This document shows, in pieces, positions 12,564 to 23,827 of a DNA stretch of 64,000 bases (positions are counted from its first letter, which is position 1; every line of letters starts with the position of its first letter). The notes under the pieces were generated by a model, which was given only the letters and a program-made list of their open reading frames with translations, made no database searches and was not told the DNA's origin. The stretch comes from Amphiura filiformis. Lineage: Eukaryota > Echinodermata > Ophiuroidea > Amphilepidida > Amphiuridae. The stretch lies in contig NC_092628.1 in NCBI RefSeq assembly GCF_039555335.1, positions 67,770,292 to 67,834,291 on the forward strand, given 5' to 3'. The translations under genes were made by a program, and so were the position numbers.

Positions 12564-12864
12564 CTGGAAGTTATTTTAATCTGCAAGTTTCTGAAAGTTT
12601 AAACAGACTTTCAGCACAACAAATTCTACTAACCTTGAATATGGTATTCGATGTGTGACTTTTCTCATTTTTTTCTGGTGACACACATCTTCATCAGAAC
12701 AAGTCCTACGATGTTATGTTGAACTTGCCCTTTTGTTAACCAATGGTTAACACAACATCACAGGACTTCTGATGAAGATGTTTGTAACATGTTGAAAATT
12801 CAAGGTGATTTGAATTTTTTGTGCTGAAAGTCAATTTAAACTGTTAGAAATTATTTATCACCAG
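12564..12864. mobile_element. Foldback/MITE-like element at the duplication boundary
   Basis: Outer arms (about 12590-12640 and 12800-12855) are inverted copies sharing GACTTTCAGCACAA and CCTTGAAT. Inner arms (12685-12720 and 12749-12781) share ACATCTTCATCAGAA and AGTCCT. The whole is nearly palindromic and has no coding capacity. CTGG at the left end and CCAG at the right end may be the termini. No target duplication was identified. Confidence 0.65.
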
Positions 12865-12977
12865 CACATATGAACTTATGTGCTTTTCTTATCTGCTCTG
12901 ATGCAAGTTGTAAGTCAATATGATCAATTTACACACACATACACACAAAGGCACCCCCATGTAGTGAAAGTACATAC

Positions 12978-13175
12978 CCAACTTCCTCCTTTTGTTTTCC
13001 TGGTCTCCAATGTTATATACCACCTGTGTCTCGATATTTGTTTCAATGTGTCTATCAACATGACCAATATAGTCTCCTGCAACAACATTTTGAGTATTGC
13101 CCAGGTTGACATTTTCTCCTTGAATAGATGCTGGGATGAGTGCATGCTGTTGATCACTTCTCTTCACTACTGCAC
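12978..13175 (-). CDS. NLR gene exon 2 with paired Gly/Asn motifs
   Basis: A 198-nt internal exon with phase 1 at both ends, bounded by a TTTAG acceptor (13177-13176) and a GTATGT donor (12977 downward). It follows the phase-1 donor of exon 1 and precedes the phase-1 acceptors of both NACHT exons, so 1 to 2 to 3 splicing keeps frame. It encodes about 66 residues. Two similar motifs lie 31 residues apart, VNLGNTQN and YNIGDQEN, around a beta-prone stretch NVVAGDYIGHVDRHIE. The exon ends in a basic KRRKL. No death-fold or TIR domain is visible. The motif pair resembles, but does not match exactly, RHIM-type and fungal NLR amyloid motifs. The assignment to this gene is inference from strand, phase and position. 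Confidence 0.7.
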
Positions 13176-14851
13176 CTAAATGATAATGAGTAACAAGTAT
13201 ATCAAAACCGAGTATCCTGATTATAGGATTACAATGCAATTTGGGGGCAAAAACATGGGGTCTATGCAATAATCATGACAGAATTATTGTCAGCTGAAAG
13301 GTGGTGTAAGTATTTGTGACAGGTAAAGAGCAAGCAATTTTTGGCACACACATTTTGGGGACCCATTTCATTAAGCATGTATTACGCAATATAGAAAAAT
13401 ATTGTACATTGTACAAACATTGATTGTACATCATCAAATATCAAAAATTTAGCATTGCTTTCACATAACAAAGTGAATGAATATGAGTTCTTCAAATTTT
13501 TGCATGTGTCAAGATGGAGCACGGAAAGTGTTCTTGGCACACCATTTTGAAAAATTACCCTTCTCTGGATCAGATAATTACAGTTATACTGCATGTGGGG
13601 TAGATGGTAGAACAATTAAATATATTAGCTTCATAACTAATAGCAAATTATGTAATCTGTGGCATGTTTTTAGTTAATATTTACCAAGCAATGCTACAAG
13701 AATATAATGTGAGATATATCAATGTGAGGTGCTGTTTCCTTAGTGAAGTGATATAGAGACCATCATCTTAAAGCTTGGGAATATCCCCTTTCACCAGAAC
13801 ACTTTTTGCCTACCCCTTTTCCCTTTTCATGTCCTTATATTGGCACACGACTCTAATCAATTTATAGTTGCATAAAATACAGCCAATATTTACATGACTA
13901 TAATCTTATCACTTGTATATAATCATATATATTCACCTTTGTATCACCTATGTAAATACATAAAATTTGGATTTGAAGGTACAAAACAAGTCAAAACTCC
14001 GAAGCATTATCTGGTAATAGTAACTCTTTGTATCAATGATTATGTCACACCCATTTATGAATGAATATTGGTCCGGTACTGTGTAATCCAATGCTTAATT
14101 AAAGATCCTACATAATCGACTCTTGCACAGATCCAAATGTCAACTTTTCCTGGGAAACTCATTTTCAAATTCAATAATTTTTATTTTGCCCCACTTTGGT
14201 ATCAAACAAATGTGAAACCTTAATTGTTCGATTCCACATGTGAGTTGAATATCATTGCTCATCTGCAGCCAGCTACAATTAACTTTGAAACAGAGGGTTG
14301 ATGCAACCTGCATGTAAGACCACTTTGTGTGCGTATCCTGACCCATGAACATGATTGATGAATACTTGGATGTATCCCTTGGTTTGGATGATGAATGCAA
14401 GTTATGTAATCTCAACAAGTATTCATAGGCCAGCATCTCAAAGAGCCTCCCTCATTTATATTTAGATGGTGTATATGCACATGTCATGAGGTCAATTGAG
14501 GATAGGAATGCTATAGCGGGAAATTTTGGAACCCCAAATTTATAAGCCCGCAAACTGTTTGTAATCGCAAATATAAGAAACCACAGACCAAACATGCTTT
14601 ACAGTAAATTGCCGATACCTTTGACAAGAATATACTCTACTACATAAGTCGACACATATTCACTCTGTTAAAATGCGCTTGTCTCCGATTGGCTGCTAAC
14701 ATGATCTGATGTTGTTGAATCACTGAACTACACATGGTATGCATTGGTATATTTCACCTTCAACATCGTGGAAGTACACTCTCATCAAAAGTTTTCAGCA
14801 ATTTACTATCAGGGATGAAGCTGCTTTAGCCATCCTTGCCTCCTTACATAC
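13176..14851 (-). other. NLR intron 1
   Basis: A 1.68-kb intron between the two upstream NLR exons. No other exon, RNA or recognised repeat was found in it, only AT-rich DNA. Confidence 0.55.
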
Positions 14852-14912
14852 CTCCCTGATCACCACATGGTTGTAACTCTTGATTGTCATCAGATCCTCC
14901 AGATGCAGCCAT
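14852..14912 (-). CDS. NLR gene exon 1, start codon and 20 residues
   Basis: ATG at 14912 opens MAASGGSDDNQELQPC... and ends with one extra base at a GTATGT donor, which is phase 1 and matches the exon 2 acceptor. Joining gives a Gly codon across the junction. A good acceptor (tattctaacctgttacag type, AG just above 14930) lies upstream, so a non-coding 5' exon probably exists further right but was not identified. The short Ser/Gly/Asp-rich N-terminus carries no known domain. Without transcripts, the start and the link to exon 2 are inferred. Confidence 0.6.
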
Positions 14913-15069
14913 ATTGAAGTAATACACCCTCCTGTAACAGGTTAGAATCTGCGATAAAGTACACAGAATATTTTATCAGGTGGTTTTAAACTCATATACT
15001 CTTATCAACATTGAAATCTTACAATCATTAGCAGGAAATAACATACCATTACCAAGATCATTAGATGTA

Positions 15070-15115
15070 TGACATAGATGCATGTATTATTTCAATAATA
15101 CATGCATCTATGTCA
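15070..15115. repeat. Perfect 22-bp inverted repeat with a 2-base spacer
   Basis: Arms TGACATAGATGCATG... and their exact reverse complement leave only two unpaired bases, so the stretch could extrude as a cruciform or fold as RNA. It lies about 160 bp upstream of the NLR start codon. Confidence 0.85.
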
Positions 15116-15308
15116 TTCTGACAAGACACTGTATGTACTTCCTATTTTAGCTCTCAGAGATCCATCAATACCAAACTACACTAATTTGTCAGCTGAGAAA
15201 GCATACAAAAGATTACCCAAATCAAACTACGCCCTCTCCTTTGTGCCTGCCATACTTCAAAAAGCCTTATCACTTGACTGCCACATGTGGCATTTTGTTT
15301 ACCTGTTA

Positions 15309-15440
15309 GATAGATAGATAGATAGATAAATGGTTTATTAATATGCACTCGCAGTAAAAACTGAATTGCCACATATTTACAAAATATAATAAACATATTA
15401 ACACATTATTCATTAAAATTGACATAAAAGATAGCATTTT
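15309..15440 (-). repeat. (GATA)n tract and possible LINE 3' tail
   Basis: Five to six GATA units lead into TAAATGGTTTATTAA and AT-rich sequence. A short tetranucleotide run next to TTTATTAA is the usual look of a minus-oriented LINE 3' end. No coding part is present, so the LINE call is weak. Confidence 0.4.
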
Positions 15441-15469
15441 ATCAACGCTCATGTACTCACGCTTCGAAC

Positions 15470-15655
15470 AGTAAACTCACCACACTACGACTCAGACTCC
15501 TAACACATTCACAGCGCCCGTCTTCACACACACCCAACACACCCCCTTTACAAACACTCACACACCCACACACCATCGCCAACACCCCGATGCACACCCG
15601 CGACACTAAACGCACAACCACCAAACTCACCCAATCACACACCCACACTTAAACC
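15470..15655. repeat. Low-complexity CA/C-rich tract
   Basis: Strongly strand-asymmetric run of CACAC, ACACCC and CACCAAAC words. The open frame on the opposite strand is a composition artefact. Confidence 0.6.
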
Positions 15656-17834
15656 ATTTACTCCATAAATTCAAGGTGAAAAACATCAAAATACATATTT
15701 CAAACTAGTACCACAAATTGATGAGAACACATTTGCATCAAAATTGTTCATAATATTGCACATGATAATAATGATAAAAGATCACATTAGCTGGTCATTG
15801 TACAGTTTAGTGAGATAGGGTATTGGGCTTTCTTGGTAGCGTTTAGTTCTGCAACGGACAGTGGTCAGATGATCTGAATTACTGAAGTAGCCGACTTGTG
15901 CTGCTGCCGCGCAGGGGAGGTAGCCATTCGCGGAATTGATGAGAACTCATCATTGCATTGACGAATGCGACTCAGTATGCTTTGTCTTGTTGGATGGACA
16001 GATGAACAATAACTTGAGTACACATACCTCTATGATCTGAAAATTAAATCACAATTGGTTAATAAAATTAGGGTAATAAATGATTTATGATTACTGCAAT
16101 ACATTTAGTAACAACTGCAAAGATGCGGCTTCACACCGACCTGATAGTCAATGGTTAAGTACTGTTGCTGAAATTTAAGAAGCATACCCACCCTTCAGAT
16201 GGTTAAATCAGATGGGTAAGAATTTTAGATCTGTATGAGGTAAACATAAAGCAATTGCTAAGAATCCTATACATGTACACATCTGCACATGTATAGTGAT
16301 CTTTGCTACTTGTTCAACTGGCTATTACTGATAAAAGCCAAATAAGTTCAGGTGCAACTCTCAGATTGAAAACAAAAATATAAATCTGGTTAGTTTCAAC
16401 TAATCTGGAGCCTAGGGTCTGCAGTATGAGATCAATACACTCTTTACATTTTAGTTGCATGGACAGGGACTTTATGCTTTGGAAGTGGGAGCCATTTTAG
16501 AAACCCTAGCACCCATCCACCCCACACATATACTGACAGAAATAAAGAATTGTACTGATTTGTCCCTCCCCATTAATATTTGTTCAGATGACACATAAGT
16601 GTGATTTGTCATCAATCATATTCTGCTTACCTCTTGTATTATACTTGTGTGGACAAATCAGAAAACAACAGCAACTAGATGTAGATGCTTTTCTATCTGA
16701 AAGAGAAATCATAGTATCTTGTCAACAAATGTCATACTAATATGGTACTGTCTCAATGAAATGTTTTCCCTTCTTGATTTTCCCTAACAGTTGCAATAAG
16801 TAGGTCAAATGTTTTTCTCCCATCCCCATTCATTGATAAATGATAAATGAAAAGGAAACTAGTGTGTCTCTACATGGTGCGACCATTTTTAAATTTGTTT
16901 GTTTGTTTGTAAGTTTGTTTAAAAACAAACTCCCTCTCTCAATAGATTCACTTGAAATATATTTCTGAACACTATTTTATATTTTATTCATTATCTCTTT
17001 AATTCCTTCCTACAAGTTCAATAATAACTTTGTTTTCTATAAGAATTTATTCTAGCATATTGAAATGAGAATGTAGTACTTATTGATCCAACTACAACTC
17101 AAGGAAAGTTGACTTCACTTTTGAAGATGATTATAACTTTGGCTATGGTTTGTGATACTTACCTTTTAATGGGATCAGACCAAGTTTTTGTATTAAACAA
17201 AACTCATATTGAGGACTTCAATCCCACACATGTAGGAAATACAAGAGAACAGCAATGCAATGGTGTTGTGCGGTGCCTTGTGTCGTACTAACGGAAGCTG
17301 GTATCAAAACGATGATGTGTAAAGGATCTCTTCATATTTGCATACAATACTCAGAATATTGACATTCCATTTTTATCACAACTGAAATCATGTTCACCTT
17401 TACACCCTATTAATTAATATTCATAAAATGTGGCGGGGTTTTGAACATCTTATCTACGGGGGTCCTCTGATATGAATGAGTACAAAGTACATCAAATTTT
17501 AAATAAAAATAAAGACTTGAAAACCAGGTATTAAATATACACAAAATATGCCCCAATGCTGTAATGTATGCAAATACAAAATGTGACCATAGTCCCTGAA
17601 TTGACAGACCAAGAAGGGGGGGGCAAGCAATTTTTGGCTAGCTGTTTGAAGATTTTACCCCCAAGGCTCATAATAATTGGATAGCCTGATTAGCTCCTAA
17701 CAAATTGTTCACTAAAAATGTCGGAAAATATTAGAGCAAAGTTTATGTATCCACCGCCATTACATCTTGTAATAATTGGATGTTATGACTGAGGTTCTGC
17801 TTCATTTTGATTTTCTTTTCTTAATGAATTGTAT
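15656..17834. other. Intergenic DNA, no gene seen
   Basis: AT-rich, with a slightly CpG-richer patch near 15830-15990. A (GTTT)n-like run lies near 16895-16925. No exon with convincing splice sites or protein similarity was recognised. Confidence 0.5.
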
Positions 17835-18571
17835 TTAAAGCCATAATGTAGGATCTTATAATACGAAATTGGTTAATTTTTTTCAAACCGGATGTTTTTT
17901 GCATATTTGTAATGTTTACACATGTCCCAACTTGCACCTAAATGGAGTCGGCCAAAACTTTGTAGGTCAACAGAGCAAAGTTCGACATATTATCATAATT
18001 TAACAATTATGATAATATGTCCTTCCACAGAACTGCATGTTAAATGGCCAAAATAACCAGGGGTTTCTTTCACTTTACCTTGTTATTTCAACTTAAAATG
18101 GACAGCAACCCTTCCCGGCAGTTATTACTAATATTATTTCAACATTTTGAATAAAGAATAACAAAATTAAAATTTGACAGAAATCGAACATTAAGGGGGT
18201 ACTACACCCATGTGGTAAATTTGTGACAATTTTGCATTTTCTCAAAAATAATTACACACTGGTAACAAAAGTTATGTATATTATTGGGGCAAGGAATCCA
18301 ATTACTGCACTGAAATTTCAGTGACTCAAGACAAGTGGTTCAGTATATATGATAGGAAATGAGGTACATCCTAGCGGTACCTTATTTCTGATCATAAATA
18401 ACAAACTGGTTGTCTTGGGTCACTGAAATTTCAGTGTAGTAATTGGATTCCTTGCCCCCCCCCCCCTATAATATACAAAACTTTTGCTACCACTGTGTTA
18501 TTAGTTTTTGAGAAAAATGCAAAAATATACACAAATTTATCGAGGGGTGTAGTATCCCCTTAAGGCTTTAA
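17835..18571. mobile_element. TTAA-flanked foldback element, family C, with a nested insertion
   Basis: Bounded by TTAA at both ends, with inverted ends AGCCATAATGTA and TACATTAAGGCT. The interior has a perfect palindrome around ACATATTATCATAATT. A full copy of the same family sits at 47071-47437. Here it is interrupted at its internal TTAA near the right end by a family 2 element. The TTAA duplication fits the piggyBac superfamily; no transposase is present. Confidence 0.8.
18191..18563. mobile_element. TTAA-flanked foldback element, family 2 (nested in family C)
   Basis: Inverted ends GGGGGTACTACACCC and GGGTGTAGTA.CCCC next to TTAA. The two halves are reverse complements around GGTACATCCTAGCGGTACC. 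It is inserted exactly at a TTAA in the family C element; the uninterrupted sequence is seen at 47424-47437. Confidence 0.85.
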
Positions 18572-18680
18572 AAAGCAAATATTAAACATATGTGAAACAC
18601 ACAAGTTTGAGCATTTTAAGACTTTTAAGAAACATACATCATTATTCCAATTTTTATTTTGAGCAAAAAGTGGGCCACTT

Positions 18681-19142
18681 ATAATAATCATTAATAATAA
18701 TAAATTTTTATATACATTTATAGCACTTTACATCAAAATGGTCACAGAGCACTGAAAGGCCTATTCAGTGATTTGCTCATCTGGAGGATCGTAAAATTAT
18801 CAAAATTCAGATTTTACCACCTTTGTTAGTGTCATAGATGTGCTAACATAGCCTGCTAGTGGTTAAGCCGAAAGCCGTGTATTAAAGACAAAATAAGACA
18901 TTACATGAATCTGATAGCTGTGAGTATATTTCATAAGGAATCTCCAAACACAGAATTGCACCTTATACAAATTGGGCATTATATATGATACACAAATAAC
19001 ACATTTTGCACTCACTTTCTAAAGTAAACAATTTATACAGAGAAACTGACCTTAAAGAATCAGAGCATAGAACAGGGGACAAGATTTGAACCAGCAACCT
19101 CAGGATTGTACTATGATTATGATGGTTAGCAGATATTGCTCT
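18681..19142 (-). mobile_element. tRNA-derived SINE
   Basis: On the minus strand a tRNA-like head (B-box GGTTCAAATC near 19090) is followed by about 350 bp of body and the tail GTAAAGTGCTATAAATG...TTATTATTATTA. Such trinucleotide-tailed ends are typical of SINEs mobilised by RTE/L2-type LINEs. The A-box is poor. Family not named. Confidence 0.55.
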
Positions 19143-19997
19143 CCTTCTTCACTAAAAATTAAGTGTTATGCCCAGGGTATTATGTAGGTAACATTAATTT
19201 GTGATGTGATCACACAAAATGAGTCATCAGATGTTGTCAAGACAGGTCTGTCACATATAATTTTACACAAGAAAATTATCATCTTTCAAAAAATGGATAT
19301 TATCATATTTCAAAAAGAAAACTGAAATTTTTATCATATTTCAAAAAGAAAATGATCATATTAAAAAAAAAAAACAGAGATTTTAATTTCAAAAAACAGA
19401 TGTCTAATAGTGGTGTTTTAACCATATTGGGAATGGACAATGATTTAAACAAGTAAAAATTGAAATTAGTTTTACCCAACAAGACAATTATTTTGATTGA
19501 TCACACCACATCTTTTAAAACATTTTTATTAAATTTGAGATGGCACTCTCAATCATTAAACTGGGCATAATAATTTCTAAGACACCACAAGTTTTAACTC
19601 GCAAGCAAGCACCTATTCTAAAGCATTATACATCTTCTCTTTCAGATCAGAACTCTTTGTATTTTGTAGGTACATTGTATGGTGGGTTCTGATTTGAAAG
19701 AGGAGTCATATAAATGTTTAAAATAGGTGCATGCTTGAACATGTATAAGTTAGTGACATGATAATAAGAAAGTTGAGGTGTTTGTCACTAGCTGAAATTT
19801 TGACTTCGATAATCATACAGCCCAAAGAAGAGTTTTATACTTCTTCTGCATTTCTATGTGGCCTATAATATTCAACTCTTGCTATCCCATGAGCAGACCA
19901 GTCCAGAGCAGACTGGCAGTTTTTGCCACTTTGACGGCAAAAACAGGTTTTTGCCGGTAAAAACCAATCCCTGATTGTATATTATCAGTGTTTAACT
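19143..19997. other. Intergenic DNA, no gene seen
   Basis: Contains short imperfect repeats of ATCATATTTCAAAAAGAAAA near 19280-19360. Nothing else recognised. Confidence 0.5.
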
Positions 19998-20500
19998 TTA
20001 AGGGGGTACTACACCCCTGCCCAATTTTGTGCCTATTTTTGCATTTTTCTCAAAAATTATAGATCATTGATGACAAGTAAAATATGTATATTATAGGGCA
20101 AGGGCTACAACTACTTAACTTTATAGTTTACACCCCTGCCCAATTTCAATGCCTATTTTTGCATTTTCTCAAAATTATAGATCATTGATGACAAGTAAGA
20201 TATGTATATTATAGGGGCAAGGACTACAACTACGGTCTACTGCACTGGAAATTTTATTTGAACATAGACGATAGTTGTTACATAGAGTTAGATAGATAGA
20301 GTTACAGTCAAAAATGAGGGAAAACCAATATTTGATCAATAAATCAATAACTACTTGCCTTGAGTTGCTGAATTTTCAGTGCAGTAGTTGTAGTCCTTAC
20401 CCTATAATATACATATCTTACTTGTCACCAATGCGCTATAATTTATGAGAAAAATGCAAAAATAGGCACAAAATTGGGCAGGGGTGTAGTACCCCCTTAA
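19998..20500. mobile_element. TTAA-flanked foldback element, family 1
   Basis: TTAA plus GGGGGTACTACACCCCTGCCC at the left, with its inverted copy and TTAA at the right. The arms share GTAGTTGTAGTCC around a central TTGATTTATTGATC-like core. The left arm is partly repeated, near 20001-20115 and again from 20130, so this copy has an internal duplication. Other copies are at 41067-41424 and 56118-56494. Confidence 0.85.
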
Positions 20501-20711
20501 GCATCTGTCATTTGTCTTGACATATTGTTTAAATATTATCTCAGATTTTTCACATTGTAAAATTATTTAAGGGATAAAAAGTACCCATTGTTCTGTTTGG
20601 CATAGTACCTGCCTTAATTAAGGATGCATGTTTTGGTCTACAGAACATTGACACTGTATTAATTAAACCTCCTGCCCAATCCATAGTGGGTATATCCCAA
20701 GTGGTGCTATT

Positions 20712-21107
20712 TCATTTCAATGTTACTGATGTTACATATTCTAGATAGTGCTCTTCCTCATCCTCCATTTCTTTCTCATAACCAAACTTTTTAACAGCCT
20801 CACTGTAATCAGCGTAGTACTCCTGTTTTTCAAGATCTTCTTTAAAATCTTCCAAAACATAACCCCAACATTCTATTTTTTCATCAACTGACATCTCTGA
20901 GAAATCCCCACCAGCAGATGGATTAGCTGGAATATCCTTTGCAGTGTGATCTTGACTGCTTGCAGAAGTGGTATTCATGAGAGAGTGCTGGTCCATTTTC
21001 ATGGTGACAAAGAGTTTCCGTCGTTTATACCATGAGGGGCTGTCTTCAAACCAGTCCAAATGTTTAAGCATCTTGTTGTCCACTTTGTAAATTTCTCCAA
21101 TAACATT
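20712..21107 (-). CDS. GGACT: GGACT-like gene (minus locus), exon 2 with catalytic-Glu half
   Basis: Second coding exon of a gamma-glutamylaminecyclotransferase-like protein. That family cleaves gamma-glutamyl-amines, such as transglutaminase cross-links, to 5-oxoproline and free amine. A phase-0 acceptor (ggttgcag) precedes NVIGEIYKVDNKMLKHLDWFE. This aligns with the family's GEVYAVDERMLRFLDDFE, whose last Glu is the catalytic acid in human GGACT. The exon adds 131 residues and makes a predicted 205-residue protein, longer than the 153-residue human enzyme. The extra length lies in a Ser/Gly-rich loop and an acidic C-terminus rich in Glu, Asp and Lys. Those additions are unusual for the family. 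Confidence 0.88.
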   Translation of the reverse strand, partial: NVIGEIYKVDNKMLKHLDWFEDSPSWYKRRKLFVTMKMDQHSLMNTTSASSQDHTAKDIPANPSAGGDFSEMSVDEKIECWGYVLEDFKEDLEKQEYYADYSEAVKKFGYEKEMEDEEEHYLEYVTSVTLK

Positions 21108-22709
21108 CTGCAACCAAACATTAAATTAAGCATCATCATTATTATACCTACATGTACATTGTATCACCAACAGCAAGCTTTTCTCTGTAGGACTTTCACA
21201 ACAGTTTTGACAAAGTTGCAAGATTCTCATTTTTATATACAGGCAGAAAATCAGATCAAATTAAAAAAAACCAAGGTATTAACTTGGAAAGTTTCTCTCT
21301 CATCATAAACTATTTGATGGAATTACTTCTTGACAACTATTATATTTGGTTGTCATATGGAGTATGAAGCCAAGATGTCAACTACTGACTTTTGGTGAAA
21401 TAACTTTTGGCAAATGTGCTCACCAATAGCTTCACCAGTGTTATAGTCAAGCCTACGCTGCACACCACGTCATAGTCCGAGTCTGTGGTACTCGCATCTG
21501 AGACTGTCAAGTCTGAGCCCTTGACTGTAAAGTCCTTAACGTCCTCTCAAACTTTTGGAGTGATTACTGAATAGGGTGCAACTCTACTAGTCTCATTACA
21601 AGACTGCCCTACCCCAACCACAAACCTGAACCTTAAACTCTGTCCACGAAAAAAGGAACTCAAGTCCAGCAAGTTGTACCCAGTTTGGTAATTGTACAAA
21701 AATTTCATTCAGTGTTTTATAGCCAAACCTCTACCTTGGAAATCCTTAATTATTGATAGAGGGTTTGACTTTATCATTCATTATTTGCTTTCAATGGCAG
21801 TTTTTATGGCTGATCAGGGGAGGTTTAACTTGCTTTTAATTTGATTTCTTTTTCTACAGCATGTGAGGCCATGGGTATCAATCCTGGAGGAAGGACTGGG
21901 GGAATATCCTGAAAGGCGCCCTTCAGGATATTTCTTGGTTCCGGAACAAAATGTTTTCACAATACCCTTAAAAAACAACTGATGTGCCGTCATTGAAGTC
22001 TAAACAAAATATTTATACATATGCATTGCTAAAAATGTCATTGCTTCTAAAAAAAAAAAAAACTTGGGATTTCAAACATGTGCAAATTCAAAGCTAGACT
22101 TCTCAAGTAAGTTAGCACACCTATATTATTAATTCTATTACCCCCACGACCCATTATTCAAAATCGTGCACTGTGATTTGTTGAAACGCGTCACGTGACA
22201 GACCATTAATTAGCGATAAAGTGTCAAGGGCAACGAACTTTATGTTCTTCTATCATCACAGCGCACAGCACACCTGCTTATGTAGGGGAGAATGGAATGT
22301 CAGGGGTGTGTTATTGTATGTACATACCTGCTTATGGGGGAGAATGGAATGTTAGGTTGTGTTATCATGTACATACGCTTATGCGCTCCACCTTGAGGTA
22401 AACAACTTGAAATATTTGGGCAAAAAATTATATATTTTCTCTTTAAATCACACTATTTTGTGGTAATAGAATAAAATAAAGGGTGCAGCATTATCCTTTA
22501 CGCAAATAATGTGTCCTCGGCAGTAAAACATTTAAATAATGGGTTCGGCTGCGCCTCACCCATTATTTATGTTTTTACTGCCTCGGACACATTATTTTCG
22601 TGTAAAGGATCATGCATTACCCTTTATTTCTTAATTATACTTTTATATAGTTACTTACTTACTTTACTTTTTATCCAAAATATTAAAGCAAATTGAAATT
22701 TCAACTTAC
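21108..22709 (-). other. Intron of the minus GGACT-like gene
   Basis: GTAAGT donor at 22709 and CAG acceptor at 21110-21108, phase 0. It contains a foldback element at about 22130-22630. No alternative terminal exon was recognised in it. Confidence 0.8.
22130..22630. mobile_element. Foldback element in the GGACT intron
   Basis: Arms at about 22477-22531 and 22571-22630 are inverted copies sharing AAAGGGT, ATCCTTTAC and AATAATGTGTCC.CGGCAGTAAAA. A relative with the same left part (CCCATTATTCAAAAT) lies at 45125-45495. No coding capacity. Confidence 0.65.
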
Positions 22710-22931
22710 ATGTCCATAACCTGGCTTGTAGAGTACAAATGGGATGTTGAATTTGGTCCCTATAACCAATGGCCACTTCTCCACTGTCCTGGCTTGACCA
22801 ACGTAAACTGCTTGGCCATTTCCACGTTCAGTCAATACATATTGGTTTTTGTGGCCCCTGCGCAATGTGCCATACACAAACACAATATGGTTGGTCTTGT
22901 CACCGGTTTGTTGGTTAGATTCTGTCGCCAT
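22710..22931 (-). CDS. GGACT: GGACT-like gene (minus locus), exon 1 with YGTL half
   Basis: Start codon at 22931 in the context CCAATGGCG. The 74 codons end at GYGH before a GTAAGT donor, phase 0. It carries the substrate-binding signature FVYGTLRRG (residues about 18-26), then EKWPLVIGTKFNIPF and the glycine-rich GYGH. All are standard for the GGACT/AIG2-like fold, where the YGTL loop forms the oxyanion site. It lies head-to-head with a second locus on the plus strand (exon 1 at 33782). The two first exons are about 70% identical, so the duplication is old. Confidence 0.9.
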
Positions 22932-23374
22932 TGGCAGTCATTGAGCAAGTGAGCTCTCACTCATAGCGGGAAAAATATATCACCATTTATCCACAGTTGC
23001 TGTAATCGGTAGCTAAGCCTATGCCCTGAGCTGACTGGGGTTGGGCTCTAGCTAGTATCTTGAATATGACGAGTTTTGAATATTCCTAAAGTCTGAGTGG
23101 TGCACTGAGCAAAGCCGATGTCCAATAACACACATTGGATTATGAGTGAATACAATGCATGTATCACACATCACATGTAAATACACGTAACACATGCGCC
23201 TATAAAACTAAATAAGCTTAATTTTGAATTCATTACTGCATGCATGAATCTGATGACACAAGTGTTTTTTGCAGCCCAAGCAAATATTGCTACATGTTAT
23301 ACTGTCCATAGGGCTTAACTGGTATCACGGATCAGGCCTCACAGGGTTATTTGATACAAGTATGTAGCCTTTAT
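22932..23374. promoter_or_regulatory. 5' flank of the minus GGACT-like gene
   Basis: Contains the presumed 5' UTR and core promoter by position only. No TATA box was seen. It ends against the inverted repeat that carries an NRF1-type palindrome. Confidence 0.35.
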
Positions 23375-23827
23375 AGATAAACGCACGGCGCATGCGCGGA
23401 CCGGGAACTTTAAACAAATCGGAAATGTCACTTTTTGATGTAAACAAAGAGTTCGTGCATGGAAACTATACTGAAATTTCACCTTTTTACTGTCTATAAA
23501 TAACGCGATCGGATGAAACTAACTTGACGAATATAATTACTACAGTCATGACTTTTATCAGCATTAATGGTTTGGCTTGGTTTGAAAAAATAATATCGAA
23601 AAACATCGTTTTACATTCCGCCTTCATGTCAAAAAACTGAACGTTAATTTTCTCGTAATTTTAGTATAAAAATGTTACCAAAACCATGCCAATGGCAAGC
23701 TGAGTTTTTCATTTTAAGAGCTGAAACTTAGAAATAATGTTTAGAGGGATGTTTTCTTATTAAAAGCTTTTGAGACGGAGGATTGGTTCACTGAAAGTGA
23801 AGTTACAAAGCAAAATACGTCCGGGCA
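23375..23827 (+). repeat. Inverted repeat, left arm
   Basis: About 453 bp that recur in reverse complement at 31616-32067 with about 95% identity by eye. The arm starts near AAACGCACGGCGCATGCGC and ends near GGGCAT. No coding frame. It could be a conserved promoter-proximal segment of an inverted duplication or two opposite copies of a short mobile element. Confidence 0.9.
23388..23397. promoter_or_regulatory. NRF1-type palindrome GCGCATGCGC (left)
   Basis: Exact palindromic NRF1 consensus, about 460 bp upstream of the minus GGACT-like start codon. The same palindrome occurs in the right arm. Function is inferred from the motif alone. Confidence 0.45.

Larger units (their letters stand above)
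2960..12564. repeat. Tandem duplication, unit B (2.85 kb interrupted by an LTR element)
   Basis: Without the 6.75-kb element and one copy of its 5-bp target duplication, unit B is about 2846 bp and collinear with unit A. The LTR element is only in B, so it arrived after the duplication, or the two units descend from different alleles. The right boundary at 12564 coincides with the start of a foldback element. Confidence 0.9.

Noticed and set aside
12889-13269. A single 126-codon minus-strand gene
   Set aside because: Only the middle 198 bases look coding; both ends run through clear splice sites into CA-rich and AT-rich intron, so it was cut to an exon.
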